A DNA stretch of 64,000 nt from Pseudomonas sp. GM21 (lineage in GTDB: Bacteria; Pseudomonadota; Gammaproteobacteria; Pseudomonadales; Pseudomonadaceae), in the NCBI RefSeq assembly GCF_000282215.1, contig NZ_AKJS01000070.1, positions 94,544 through 158,543 on the forward strand, given 5' to 3'. Positions 1-9,561 of the stretch are shown here, piece by piece (within the stretch, counting starts at the first letter, position 1; every line of letters starts with the position of its first letter). The notes beneath the pieces are model-generated. The model saw only the letters and a program-made list of their open reading frames with translations, made no database searches and was not told where the DNA came from. Both the position numbers and the translations under genes were made by a program.

Positions 1-756
1 CAGGCAGAAACCAGCCAGGGTCCAGCGAATTGCCTTGTGTCCGCGCCAGCCGAGGCGATTGCGGCCCCACAGCAGAACACTGAAGACAATCCAGGCCAGG
101 CACGCCAGCAAGGTTTTATGCACCAGGTGCTGGGCGAACAGGTTGTCGACAAACAACCAGCCGGAGATCAACGACAACGATAGCAGCGTCCAGCCGGCCC
201 ACAGGAAACCGAACAGCAGGCTTTCCATGGTTTGCAGCGGCGGGAAATTCCTGATCAGCCCTGACGGATGTTTGTGCTTGAGCTGATGGTCTTGAACCAG
301 CAGTAGCAAGGACTGGAACACCGCAATGGTGAACATGCCGTAGGCGAGGATCGACAGCAGGATATGGGCGAGGATGCCCGGTGCTTCGTCGATGACCTGT
401 ACGGTGCCGGCCGGCGCGAACTGCGCCAGCAGCACGGTCGCGGCCCCCAGCGGGAACAGCAATATCAGCAGGTTTTCCACCGGGATCCGCGAGCAGGCCA
501 GCAAGGTCAAGGCAATGACCGCGGCGGCAATCAGGCTGGCGGCGCTGAAAAAATCCAGGCCCAGGCCGATCGGCGTCAGCAGGTGGGTAAGCAGGCTGGC
601 GCTGTGAGCCAGGACCGCCAATACGCCGAGCGTGACCAGCAGGCGCTTGTTCGCCTTGGCGCCGGTGGCCAGGCGAGAGCCCTGATAAAGAGTCGCAGCG
701 GCATATAAGCAGGCGGCGGCGAGAGTGGTAAGCAAACTGGGTGACAAGGGGAGCAT
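1..756 (-). CDS. Cytochrome c assembly family inner-membrane protein (YpjD/CcsA-like), 3' end off the window
   Basis: The reading frame opens at an ATG (756-754) and runs without a stop to the left edge, giving 252 codons with the C-terminus missing. The product is almost entirely hydrophobic, with about seven or eight predicted membrane segments, starting MLPLSPSLLTTLAAACLYAA. The late motif HKTLLACLAWIVFSVLLWGR and its place directly divergent from ffh are typical of the Pseudomonas cytochrome c assembly (CcsA/YpjD-type) protein. This family is related to haem-handling membrane proteins, but this member's exact role is not established. It could equally be called a HemX-like protein. The divergent 195-base gap with ffh should hold both promoters. 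Confidence 0.8.
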   Translation of the reverse strand, partial: MLPLSPSLLTTLAAACLYAAATLYQGSRLATGAKANKRLLVTLGVLAVLAHSASLLTHLLTPIGLGLDFFSAASLIAAAVIALTLLACSRIPVENLLILLFPLGAATVLLAQFAPAGTVQVIDEAPGILAHILLSILAYGMFTIAVFQSLLLLVQDHQLKHKHPSGLIRNFPPLQTMESLLFGFLWAGWTLLSLSLISGWLFVDNLFAQHLVHKTLLACLAWIVFSVLLWGRNRLGWRGHKAIRWTLAGFCL

Positions 757-951
757 AAATCCTGTTAGGCAAGCCCGAAAGGGGCTGAGTTTGGCATAGA
801 ACCCCCGCCGCACGAAAGTGTGAGGTGTCCGCCAGACGCAGTCTTCGCTATAATCCGCGACCTGCCCACGCCGCAGGCTCGCCGAGCACATGTTTATTCC
901 GGTCTGGGCCGCCATTATCCCGGTCTACACAGGGCCTGAAAGGATCGCGCA

Positions 952-2328
<1,377 letters not shown>

Positions 2329-2333
2329 AGAAT

Positions 2334-2358
2334 TCGCGCAAGGGCTTGCTCTTGCGCA
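2334..2358 (+). terminator. Hairpin downstream of ffh
   Basis: GCGCAAG and CTTGCGC arms lie just after the ffh stop and form a stable hairpin. There is no good T-run after it, so it may be an mRNA 3' stabiliser rather than a classical intrinsic terminator. Confidence 0.4.
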
Positions 2359-2478
2359 ACCCCACAAGGAAGTGGGAACTCCAGCAAACCCGCACTTGGC
2401 GGGAGCTGACTGGCCGTTTTCAACGACGGCTCTATAGCAAATCTGGATGGCGTCCGATAGGCCGCCGGAAAAAGACAT

Positions 2479-2506
2479 TTGCAAAAGTCCGGATATTCCT
2501 TAGAAT
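2479..2506 (+). promoter_or_regulatory. Candidate sigma-70 promoter of the rpsP-rimM-trmD-rplS operon
   Basis: TTGCAA (2479-2484) and TAGAAT (2501-2506) are separated by 16 bases, followed by a G+C-rich stretch typical of growth-rate-controlled promoters. It lies 73 bases before the rpsP start. This is a consensus match by eye only. Confidence 0.45.
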
Positions 2507-2578
2507 ATGCGGCCTTTCGGGCACCTATGCCCGCTGTGCCTTTAGATTTGCAGCACCGACTACAGGAACGATGTTCAC

Positions 2579-2830
2579 ATGCTAACAATCCGTCTTGCCC
2601 TTGGCGGCTCCAAAAAGCGCCCGTTTTACCACTTGACCGTAACCGACAGCCGCAACCCGCGCGACGGTTCGCACAAGGAACAGGTTGGTTTCTTCAACCC
2701 TGTTGCTCGTGGTCAAGAAGTCCGTCTGTCCGTGAACCAAGAGCGCGTAGCCTACTGGCTGAGCGTTGGTGCACAACCTTCTGAGCGTGTTGCTCAGTTG
2801 TTGAAGGACGCGGCTAAGGCTGCGGCCTGA
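2579..2830 (+). CDS. rpsP: 30S ribosomal protein bS16
   Basis: This 83-residue protein of the small ribosomal subunit begins [19 protein letters not shown], the diagnostic bS16 N-terminus, and has the usual family length. It is the first gene of rpsP-rimM-trmD-rplS. The rimM start lies only 5 bases after its stop, so the two are co-translated. Confidence 0.98.
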   Translation: MLTIRLALGGSKKRPFYHLTVTDSRNPRDGSHKEQVGFFNPVARGQEVRLSVNQERVAYWLSVGAQPSERVAQLLKDAAKAAA

Positions 2831-2835
2831 GCAAT

Positions 2836-3372
2836 ATGAACGCGACGCCAGCTGTTGCTGATGATTTGATCGTTATTGGCAAAATTTATTCGGTTCATGG
2901 CGTTCGCGGCGAAGTGAAGGTGTATTCCTTTACTGATCCGACAGAAAACCTGTTGCAGTACAAAACCTGGACGCTCAAGCGCGAAGGCAATGTGAAACAG
3001 GTCGAGCTGGTCAGCGGACGTGGGAACGACAAGTTCCTGGTCGCAAAGCTCAAGGGTCTTGATGATCGTGAAGAAGCCCGTCTTCTGGCCGGTTATGAGA
3101 TCTGCGTGCCGCGCAACCTGTTCCCTGAATTGACCGACGGCGAGTACTACTGGTACCAGCTGGAAGGTCTGAAGGTTATTGATCAACTCGGGCAATTGCT
3201 CGGGAAAATCGATCATCTTCTGGAAACCGGCGCCAATGATGTAATGGTGGTCAAGCCTTGCGCTGGCAGCCTGGATGATCGCGAACGCCTGTTGCCCTAT
3301 ACGGAACAATGCGTGTTGGCTGTCGATCTGGCCGCAGGCGAGATGAAGGTGGATTGGGACGCGGACTTCTAA
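2836..3372 (+). CDS. rimM: Ribosome maturation factor RimM
   Basis: RimM assists assembly of the 30S head and binds uS19. The 178 residues have the N-terminal beta-barrel, starting about [20 protein letters not shown], and the C-terminal PRC-barrel with [11 protein letters not shown] and the ending KVDWDADF. It is second in the rpsP operon, and trmD starts 2 bases after its stop. Confidence 0.97.
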   Translation: MNATPAVADDLIVIGKIYSVHGVRGEVKVYSFTDPTENLLQYKTWTLKREGNVKQVELVSGRGNDKFLVAKLKGLDDREEARLLAGYEICVPRNLFPELTDGEYYWYQLEGLKVIDQLGQLLGKIDHLLETGANDVMVVKPCAGSLDDRERLLPYTEQCVLAVDLAAGEMKVDWDADF

Positions 3373-3374
3373 GC

Positions 3375-4127
3375 GTGGCTAACTTGCGCGTAGAAGTGAT
3401 CAGTTTGTTTCCCGAGATGTTCTCCGCCATCAGCGAGTACGGCATCACCAGTCGGGCGGTGAAACAGGGGCTGTTGCAGCTCACCTGTTGGAACCCGCGA
3501 GACTACACGACGGATCGACATCACACTGTGGATGATCGCCCATTTGGCGGTGGTCCGGGCATGGTGATGAAGATCAAGCCCCTGGAAGATGCACTGGTTC
3601 AGGCCAAGGCAGCAGCCGGGGAGGCGGCGAAGGTAATTTACCTGTCCCCCCAAGGCCGTCAACTGACTCAGTCGGCGGTGCGCGAGTTGGCGAATCTGGA
3701 TGCATTGATCCTGATTGCCGGCCGCTATGAAGGCATTGACGAGCGTTTTATAGATACTCATGTCGATGAAGAGTGGTCGATTGGCGACTATGTACTGTCT
3801 GGCGGCGAGCTGCCGGCGATGGTCCTGATCGATGCGGTTACACGACTGCTGCCTGGAGCTTTAGGGCATGCGGACTCCGCCGAGGAAGATTCCTTTACGG
3901 ATGGTCTGCTGGATTGCCCGCACTACACCCGACCGGAGGTGTATGCGGATCAGCGTGTTCCCGACGTGTTGCTAAGTGGCAATCACGCGCATATCCGGCG
4001 TTGGCGTTTACAGCAGTCCCTTGGTAGGACCTTTGAACGACGCGCCGATCTTCTGGAAAGCCGCTCGCTTTCTGGAGAAGAGAAGAAGCTGCTCGAGGAA
4101 TACATCCGCGAGCGGGACGATAGTTAA
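3375..4127 (+). CDS. trmD: tRNA (guanine-N1)-methyltransferase TrmD
   Basis: TrmD methylates G37 of tRNAs from S-adenosylmethionine, preventing frameshifts. I place the start at the GTG at 3375, two bases after the rimM stop. This gives 250 residues starting [18 protein letters not shown], the family length. A longer reading from 3309 would lie inside rimM and adds unrelated residues. Trefoil-knot motifs are present: [20 protein letters not shown] and [16 protein letters not shown]. Confidence 0.97.
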   Translation: MANLRVEVISLFPEMFSAISEYGITSRAVKQGLLQLTCWNPRDYTTDRHHTVDDRPFGGGPGMVMKIKPLEDALVQAKAAAGEAAKVIYLSPQGRQLTQSAVRELANLDALILIAGRYEGIDERFIDTHVDEEWSIGDYVLSGGELPAMVLIDAVTRLLPGALGHADSAEEDSFTDGLLDCPHYTRPEVYADQRVPDVLLSGNHAHIRRWRLQQSLGRTFERRADLLESRSLSGEEKKLLEEYIRERDDS

Positions 4128-4172
4128 CAACGTATCGATGGTAGATCCGACGATTTACCTTAGGAGCACAGC

Positions 4173-4523
4173 ATGACTAACAAAATCATCCTTGCACTCG
4201 AAGCAGAGCAGATGACCAAAGAGATCCCTACCTTTGCCCCGGGCGACACCATTGTCGTTCAGGTGAAAGTGAAGGAAGGCGACCGTTCGCGTCTGCAAGC
4301 GTTCGAAGGTGTTGTTATCGCCAAGCGTAACCGCGGCGTAAACAGTGCTTTCACCGTTCGTAAAATCTCCAACGGTGTTGGCGTAGAGCGTACTTTCCAG
4401 ACCTACAGCCCGCAAATCGACAGCATGGCCGTTAAACGTCGCGGTGACGTACGTAAAGCCAAGCTGTACTACCTGCGTGACCTGTCCGGTAAAGCAGCTC
4501 GCATCAAGGAAAAACTGGCTTAA
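4173..4523 (+). CDS. rplS: 50S ribosomal protein bL19
   Basis: This 116-residue large-subunit protein lies at the 30S-50S interface. Motifs [20 protein letters not shown] and RVEHVF-region equivalents of bL19 are seen, and the C-terminus [20 protein letters not shown] is characteristic. A strong Shine-Dalgarno (TTAGGAG) precedes the ATG. It is the last gene of the operon and is followed directly by an intrinsic terminator. Confidence 0.97.
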
Positions 4524-4541
4524 GTCCAGCTTCCGATGCAG

Positions 4542-4569
4542 AAAAAAGCAGCCTACGGGCTGCTTTTTT
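4542..4569 (+). terminator. Intrinsic terminator of the rpsP-rplS operon
   Basis: AAAAAAGCAGCC and GGCTGCTTTTTT arms with a short TACG loop region lie 18 bases after the rplS stop. This is a classical hairpin with a T-run. Confidence 0.9.
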
Positions 4570-4667
4570 GTTGCCTGCGATTTATGCCGGCAATGGTTCC
4601 GCGAGTGCGCGTGCTATGAAAGACTGTTCGTCACTTTCCAGTCGTTACCTGTCTTGCCTGAGCCTTT

Positions 4668-5564
4668 ATGCCTGCCATTGATCATCCGCTGATAGACCAA
4701 TTTCTCGACGCCCTGTGGCTGGAAAAAGGTCTTGCCGATAACACCCGCGATGCCTATCGCAGCGACCTCGCGCTGTTCAACGGCTGGTTGCAGGAGAAAG
4801 GACTGGAGTTGATCAACGCTGGCCGTGAGTTGATCCTCGATCACTTGGCCTGGCGACTGGAGCAAAACTACAAACCCCGTTCCACGGCGCGATTCCTCTC
4901 GGGTGTGCGTGGCTTTTATCGTTATTTGCTGCGGGAAAAACTGATCGCGGTTGACCCCACCTTGCGCGTCGACATGCCGCAGCTGGGCAGGCCCTTGCCG
5001 AAATCCCTGTCGGAAGCCGACGTCGAGGCCTTGCTCAAGGCGCCGGATCTGAGCGAAGCCATCGGCCAACGTGACCGCGCCATGCTCGAAGTGCTTTATG
5101 CGTGTGGTTTGCGGGTGACAGAGCTGATCAGCCTGACGCTGGAGCAGGTCAATTTGCGCCAGGGTGTGCTCCGGGTCATGGGCAAGGGCAGCAAGGAGCG
5201 CTTGGTGCCGATGGGCGAGGAAGCGATTGTCTGGGTCGAGCGCTACATGCGCGACGCCCGTGGCGAGTTGCTCGGCGGGCGTCCCAGTGATGTGCTGTTC
5301 CCCAGCCTGCGCGGCGAACAGATGACCCGCCAGACCTTTTGGCATCGCATCAAGCACCAGGCCAAGGTCGCCGGAATCGGCAAGTCGTTGTCACCACACA
5401 CCCTTCGCCACGCTTTTGCGACGCACCTGCTCAACCACGGCGCCGACCTGCGTGTGGTGCAAATGCTGCTTGGCCACAGCGATTTGTCCACCACGCAGAT
5501 CTACACCCATGTCGCCCGTGCACGCTTGCAGGACTTGCACGCCAAACACCACCCGCGCGGTTAG
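4668..5564 (+). CDS. xerD: Site-specific tyrosine recombinase XerD
   Basis: XerD works with XerC and FtsK to resolve chromosome dimers at dif. The 298 residues match the family length. An N-terminal SAM-like core-binding domain (about 5-90) precedes the catalytic domain, with all catalytic residues in place: R149 (CGLRVTEL), K173, H244 and R247 (SPHTLRHAFATHLL), H270 (LGHSDL) and Y279 (TQIYTHV). It is followed on the same strand by dsbC, the usual gamma-proteobacterial neighbour. This is a housekeeping recombinase, not a mobile-element integrase. Confidence 0.96.
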   Translation: MPAIDHPLIDQFLDALWLEKGLADNTRDAYRSDLALFNGWLQEKGLELINAGRELILDHLAWRLEQNYKPRSTARFLSGVRGFYRYLLREKLIAVDPTLRVDMPQLGRPLPKSLSEADVEALLKAPDLSEAIGQRDRAMLEVLYACGLRVTELISLTLEQVNLRQGVLRVMGKGSKERLVPMGEEAIVWVERYMRDARGELLGGRPSDVLFPSLRGEQMTRQTFWHRIKHQAKVAGIGKSLSPHTLRHAFATHLLNHGADLRVVQMLLGHSDLSTTQIYTHVARARLQDLHAKHHPRG

Positions 5565-5759
5565 CGCGGACCGGCCGACGCAGGCTTCGCCAGCTGCATA
5601 AATGCGTCGTGCAGCGTGAGCGAGATGTCGTGCATCAGGCGCATTCGGCCACGCGAGCCTTATGTGGTAGGCTTTGCCGGTTTGCACGATGGGCGTTTAT
5701 GACCCGGTGTATCGCACGGGCGTTCTGATCGTCCCATTTGTCCGCCTTCAGGAGTTCTC

Positions 5760-6491
5760 ATGCGTCTGACCCAGATTTTCGCCGCCGCCGCCATTGCGTT
5801 GGTCAGCACCTTTGCCGTCGCTGATGACGCGGCCGACAAAGCCATTCGTAAAAGTCTGGAAAACCTCCAGCTCGACGTGCCCGTCGAAACCATCACGGCC
5901 AGCCCGCTGCCAGGTCTGTACGAAGTCAAACTCAAAGGTAGCCGCGTGTTGTACGCCAGCGCCGATGGCCAGTACGTGGTTCAGGGCTACATGTTTCAGC
6001 TCAAGGACGGCAAACCGGTCAACCTGACCGAGAAGACCGAGCGCCTGGGCGTTTCCAAACTGGTCAATGAGATTCCGGTCGCGGACACCGTGGTGTATCC
6101 GGCCATCGGTGAAACCAAGTCGCACATCACGGTGTTTACCGACACCACCTGCCCGTACTGTCACAAACTGCACGCCGAAGTGCCTGAGCTGAATAAACGT
6201 GGCATCGAAGTGCGTTATGTCGCATTCCCGCGCCAGGGTCTGGGATCGCCGGGTGACGAACAGCTGCAAGCGGTCTGGTGCTCGAAAGACAAGAAAGCCG
6301 CCATGGACAAAATGGTCGACGGCAAGGAAATCAAGGCCGCCAAGTGCGATAACCCGGTTTCCAAACAGTTCGCCCTCGGTCAGTCGATTGGCGTGAATGG
6401 TACACCGGCCATCGTTTTGGCCGACGGTCAGGTCATTCCGGGCTACCAGCCAGCGCCACAAGTCGCCAAACTGGCACTGAGCGCGAAGTAA
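5760..6491 (+). CDS. dsbC: Periplasmic thiol:disulfide interchange protein DsbC
   Basis: DsbC isomerises wrong disulfides in the periplasm and is kept reduced by DsbD. The 243 residues start with a cleavable signal peptide (likely cut after AVA, residue 21). An N-terminal dimerisation domain is followed by a thioredoxin fold with the active site C131-P-Y-C134. The cis-proline region near NGTPAIVL is present. An AGGAG ribosome site precedes the ATG. Confidence 0.96.
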   Translation: MRLTQIFAAAAIALVSTFAVADDAADKAIRKSLENLQLDVPVETITASPLPGLYEVKLKGSRVLYASADGQYVVQGYMFQLKDGKPVNLTEKTERLGVSKLVNEIPVADTVVYPAIGETKSHITVFTDTTCPYCHKLHAEVPELNKRGIEVRYVAFPRQGLGSPGDEQLQAVWCSKDKKAAMDKMVDGKEIKAAKCDNPVSKQFALGQSIGVNGTPAIVLADGQVIPGYQPAPQVAKLALSAK

Positions 6492-6560
6492 ATTCGAATC
6501 GTCACGGTCAGCCATTGACGATCATGGTCCGGCAGCAACATTGCCGGGTCATTAATAGGG

Positions 6561-6610
6561 AACCGCGAGCACGCGGTTGTTTTCACGGCCGACCTTGAGT
6601 CGGCCGTTTT
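6561..6610 (+). terminator. Two tandem hairpins between dsbC and hom
   Basis: AACCGCG-AGCA-CGCGGTT followed by GTTTT (6561-6583) and ACGGCCGAC-CTTGA-GTCGGCCGT followed by TTT (about 6585-6610) are consecutive terminator-like hairpins. The second ends 14 bases before the hom start codon, so it is either the dsbC terminator or an attenuator for hom. Confidence 0.65.
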
Positions 6611-6624
6611 ATGGGGAGTTCACA

Positions 6625-7929
6625 GTGAAACCGGTCAAAGTAGGCATCTGTGGGTTAGGAACCGTCGGTGGCGGTACCTTCAACGTACTTCAGCGCAACG
6701 CCGAGGAAATTGCTCGTCGTGCCGGGCGTGGAATCGAAGTGGCACAAATTGCCACGCGCACGCCAAAGCCTCAGTTCCAAACGACCGGTATTGCGATTAC
6801 CAACGATGTCTTCGAAGTGGCCACGAACCCTGAGATCGACATCGTTATAGAGTTGGTGGGCGGCTACACCGTTGCCCGCGAGCTGGTACTCAAGGCCATC
6901 GAGAATGGCAAGCATGTGGTCACCGCGAACAAGGCACTGATTGCCGTTCACGGTAATGAAATTTTCGCCAAGGCTCGCGAGAAAGGCGTGATTGTGGCGT
7001 TCGAAGCGGCTGTGGCCGGCGGCATTCCGGTGATCAAGGCGATCCGTGAAGGCCTGTCCGCCAACCGCATCAACTGGGTCGCCGGGATCATCAACGGCAC
7101 CGGCAACTTCATCCTCACCGAAATGCGTGAAAAGGGCCGAACCTTCGAAGACGTGTTGGCCGAGGCGCAAGCCCTGGGTTACGCCGAAGCCGATCCGACT
7201 TTCGACGTTGAAGGCATCGACGCAGCCCACAAGCTGACGATCCTGGCCTCCATCGCGTTCGGTATCCCGCTGCAATTCGACAAGGCCTACACCGAAGGCA
7301 TCACCAAGCTGACCACCGCTGACGTGAACTACGCCGAAGCGTTGGGCTACCGCATCAAGCACCTCGGTGTGGCACGCAGCACGCCTGCCGGTATCGAACT
7401 GCGCGTACACCCGACGCTGATCCCGGCTGATCGCCTGATCGCCAACGTCAACGGCGTGATGAACGCGGTCATGGTCAACGGCGATGCGGCCGGTTCGACG
7501 CTGTTCTACGGCGCAGGTGCGGGCATGGAGCCAACCGCTTCGTCGGTGATCGCCGACCTGGTGGACGTGGTTCGCGCCATGACCTCCGACCCGGAAAACC
7601 GCGTACCGCATCTGGCCTTCCAGCCGGACTCGCTGTCGGCGCATCCGATCCTGCCGATCGAATCCTGCGAAAGCGCCTACTACCTGCGCATTCAGGCCAA
7701 GGACCATCCGGGCGTGTTGGCTCAGGTGGCGAGCATCCTGTCGGAGCGTGGCATCAACATCGAATCGATCATGCAGAAAGAAGTGGAAGAGCATGACGGT
7801 CTGGTGCCGATGATCATGCTGACTCACCGTGTGCTGGAACAGCACATGAACGACGCGATTGCCGCCCTTGAAGCGTTGACCGGTGTTGTCGGTCCGGTTG
7901 TACGGATCCGTGTCGAACACCTTAACTAA
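6625..7929 (+). CDS. hom: Homoserine dehydrogenase
   Basis: Hom reduces aspartate semialdehyde to homoserine in the threonine/methionine pathway. The GTG at 6625, behind a GGGGAG ribosome site, gives 434 residues starting VKPVKVGICGLGTVGGGTF. That is the Rossmann NAD(P) loop at the expected distance from the N-terminus. A longer frame start at 6577 lies within the upstream hairpin and is unlikely. The catalytic domain is followed by a C-terminal ACT domain (YYLRIQAKDHPGVLAQVASI), which normally mediates threonine feedback. It forms a pathway unit with thrC, 103 bases downstream. Confidence 0.96.
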   Translation: MKPVKVGICGLGTVGGGTFNVLQRNAEEIARRAGRGIEVAQIATRTPKPQFQTTGIAITNDVFEVATNPEIDIVIELVGGYTVARELVLKAIENGKHVVTANKALIAVHGNEIFAKAREKGVIVAFEAAVAGGIPVIKAIREGLSANRINWVAGIINGTGNFILTEMREKGRTFEDVLAEAQALGYAEADPTFDVEGIDAAHKLTILASIAFGIPLQFDKAYTEGITKLTTADVNYAEALGYRIKHLGVARSTPAGIELRVHPTLIPADRLIANVNGVMNAVMVNGDAAGSTLFYGAGAGMEPTASSVIADLVDVVRAMTSDPENRVPHLAFQPDSLSAHPILPIESCESAYYLRIQAKDHPGVLAQVASILSERGINIESIMQKEVEEHDGLVPMIMLTHRVLEQHMNDAIAALEALTGVVGPVVRIRVEHLN

Positions 7930-7931
7930 GC

Positions 7932-8004
7932 AGCTGCAAGCTGCAAGCTGAAAGTTGCAAGCTAGAGACCAGTGTTGCTCAGCTTGCAGCTTGAAGCTTG
8001 AATC
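7932..8004. repeat. CAAGCTGCAAGCT-type inverted repeat between hom and thrC
   Basis: The left half has repeats of GCAAGCTGCAAGCTGAAAG and the right half AGCTTGCAGCTTGAAGCTT, which are largely reverse complements and could form a long hairpin. Low-complexity AAGCTTGCAGCTTG elements are common between Pseudomonas genes. Confidence 0.7.
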
Positions 8005-8011
8005 TTGAGGC

Positions 8012-8028
8012 TCAAACCGAAGGTTTGA
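8012..8028 (+). promoter_or_regulatory. Hairpin holding the thrC ribosome binding site
   Basis: TCAAACC-GAA-GGTTTGA is a perfect 7-bp stem ending 4 bases before the thrC ATG. The GAAGG that should act as Shine-Dalgarno lies in its loop and 3' arm, so folding could limit thrC translation. Confidence 0.45.
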
Positions 8029-8032
8029 AAAA

Positions 8033-9442
8033 ATGCGCTATATCAGTACCCGCGGCCAGGCACCGGCCCTGAATTTCGAAGACGTCCTGCTGGCCGGTCT
8101 CGCCACAGACGGCGGTCTGTACGTCCCGGAAAACCTGCCACGTTTCACCCAGGAAGAAATCGCTTCCTGGGCCGGCCTGCCGTATCACGAGCTGGCCTTC
8201 CGGGTGATGCGCCCGTTCGTGACCGGCAGCATCCCTGATGCCGATTTCAAAAAGATTCTCGAAGAAACGTACGGTGTGTTCTCGCACAACGCCGTAGCGC
8301 CACTGCGTCAGTTGAACGGCAACGAGTGGGTGCTGGAACTGTTCCACGGCCCAACCTTGGCGTTTAAAGACTTCGCCCTGCAACTGCTCGGTCGCCTGCT
8401 CGACTACGTGCTGGAAAAGCGCGGCGAGCGTGTGGTGATTGTCGGCGCGACTTCCGGTGATACCGGTTCGGCCGCCATCGAAGGCTGCAAGCATTGCGAA
8501 AACGTCGACATCTTCATCCTGCACCCGCACAACCGCGTGTCCGAAGTGCAGCGTCGGCAGATGACCACCATTTTCGGCGAGAACATCCACAACATCGCCA
8601 TCGATGGCAACTTCGATGACTGCCAGGAAATGGTCAAGGCGAGCTTCGCTGACCAGAGCTTCCTCAAAGGTACGCGTCTGGTCGCGGTGAACTCGATCAA
8701 CTGGGCGCGGATCATGGCCCAGATCGTCTACTACTTCCACGCCGCCCTGCAGCTCGGAGGCCCGGCGCGTTCGGTATCGTTCTCGGTGCCAACCGGCAAC
8801 TTCGGCGACATCTTCGCCGGTTACCTGGCGCGCAACATGGGCCTGCCGATCAACCAGTTGATCGTCGCCACTAACCGCAACGACATCCTGCACCGCTTCA
8901 TGAGCGGCAACCAGTACGTCAAGGAAACCCTGCACGCCACGCTGTCGCCGTCGATGGACATCATGGTGTCGTCGAACTTCGAACGCCTGCTGTTCGACTT
9001 GCACGGTCGCAATGGCGCGGCGATTGCCGGGCTAATGGACAGCTTCAAACAGGGTGGTGGTTTCAGCGTCGAAGAGGAGCGCTGGACCGAAGCCCGCAAA
9101 CTGTTTGATTCGCTGTCCGTGGACGACGTGCAAACCTGCGAAACCCTCGCCGAGGTGTACGAGCAAACCGGCGAGCTGCTGGACCCTCACACGGCCATCG
9201 GCGTGAAAGCTGCACGCGAGTGCCGTCGCAGCCTGGATATTCCAATGGTGATTCTCGGCACCGCGCATCCAGTCAAATTCCCTGACGCAGTGGAGAAGGC
9301 TGGCGTAGGAAAAGCGCTTGAGCTCCCTGCACATCTTTCTGATTTGTTTGAGAGAGATGAGCGTTGCACCGTGTTGCCAAACGACCTGAAAGCCGTGCAG
9401 GCCTTTGTCAGTCAGCATGGCAACCGCGGCAAGCCGCTGTAA
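8033..9442 (+). CDS. thrC: Threonine synthase
   Basis: ThrC converts O-phosphohomoserine to threonine with pyridoxal phosphate. The 469 residues match the long (fungal/proteobacterial) threonine synthase class. The PLP lysine is K112 in HGPTLAFKDFALQLLG, and the phosphate-binding loop appears as VGATSGDTGSAA. It directly follows hom on the same strand and completes the aspartate-to-threonine branch. An intrinsic terminator follows. Confidence 0.96.
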   Translation: MRYISTRGQAPALNFEDVLLAGLATDGGLYVPENLPRFTQEEIASWAGLPYHELAFRVMRPFVTGSIPDADFKKILEETYGVFSHNAVAPLRQLNGNEWVLELFHGPTLAFKDFALQLLGRLLDYVLEKRGERVVIVGATSGDTGSAAIEGCKHCENVDIFILHPHNRVSEVQRRQMTTIFGENIHNIAIDGNFDDCQEMVKASFADQSFLKGTRLVAVNSINWARIMAQIVYYFHAALQLGGPARSVSFSVPTGNFGDIFAGYLARNMGLPINQLIVATNRNDILHRFMSGNQYVKETLHATLSPSMDIMVSSNFERLLFDLHGRNGAAIAGLMDSFKQGGGFSVEEERWTEARKLFDSLSVDDVQTCETLAEVYEQTGELLDPHTAIGVKAARECRRSLDIPMVILGTAHPVKFPDAVEKAGVGKALELPAHLSDLFERDERCTVLPNDLKAVQAFVSQHGNRGKPL

Positions 9443-9464
9443 CCGTAAAAGCTGTCACATTTTG

Positions 9465-9493
9465 AAGCCCGTCTCCTGACGGGCTTTCTCATT
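9465..9493 (+). terminator. Intrinsic terminator after thrC
   Basis: AAGCCCGTC-TCCT-GACGGGCTT followed by TCTCATTT forms a strong hairpin 22 bases after the thrC stop. Confidence 0.85.
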
Positions 9494-9561
9494 TCTGCGT
9501 GCCACACTTGTAGCGTTTTCGCCCGTGAGGAAAGGGTGAGTTGATCACGAAGGAAGTGGCA

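Noticed and set aside
116..772. 218-residue minus-strand frame starting at 772
   Set aside because: It is out of frame with the membrane protein that starts at 756. The latter has continuous hydrophobic helices and family motifs, and this frame is Arg/Pro/Gly-rich.
4668..5564. Tyrosine recombinase as sign of a mobile element
   Set aside because: The sequence and its dsbC neighbour identify housekeeping XerD. No att repeats, tRNA or cargo genes are next to it.
6655..7920. 421-residue minus-strand frame
   Set aside because: It is antisense to hom over almost its entire length and has the composition of a shadow frame.
9541..9561. TTG start for the truncated sensor
   Set aside because: The ATG at 9562 has a good AAGGAAG site and places the signal peptide at the N-terminus.
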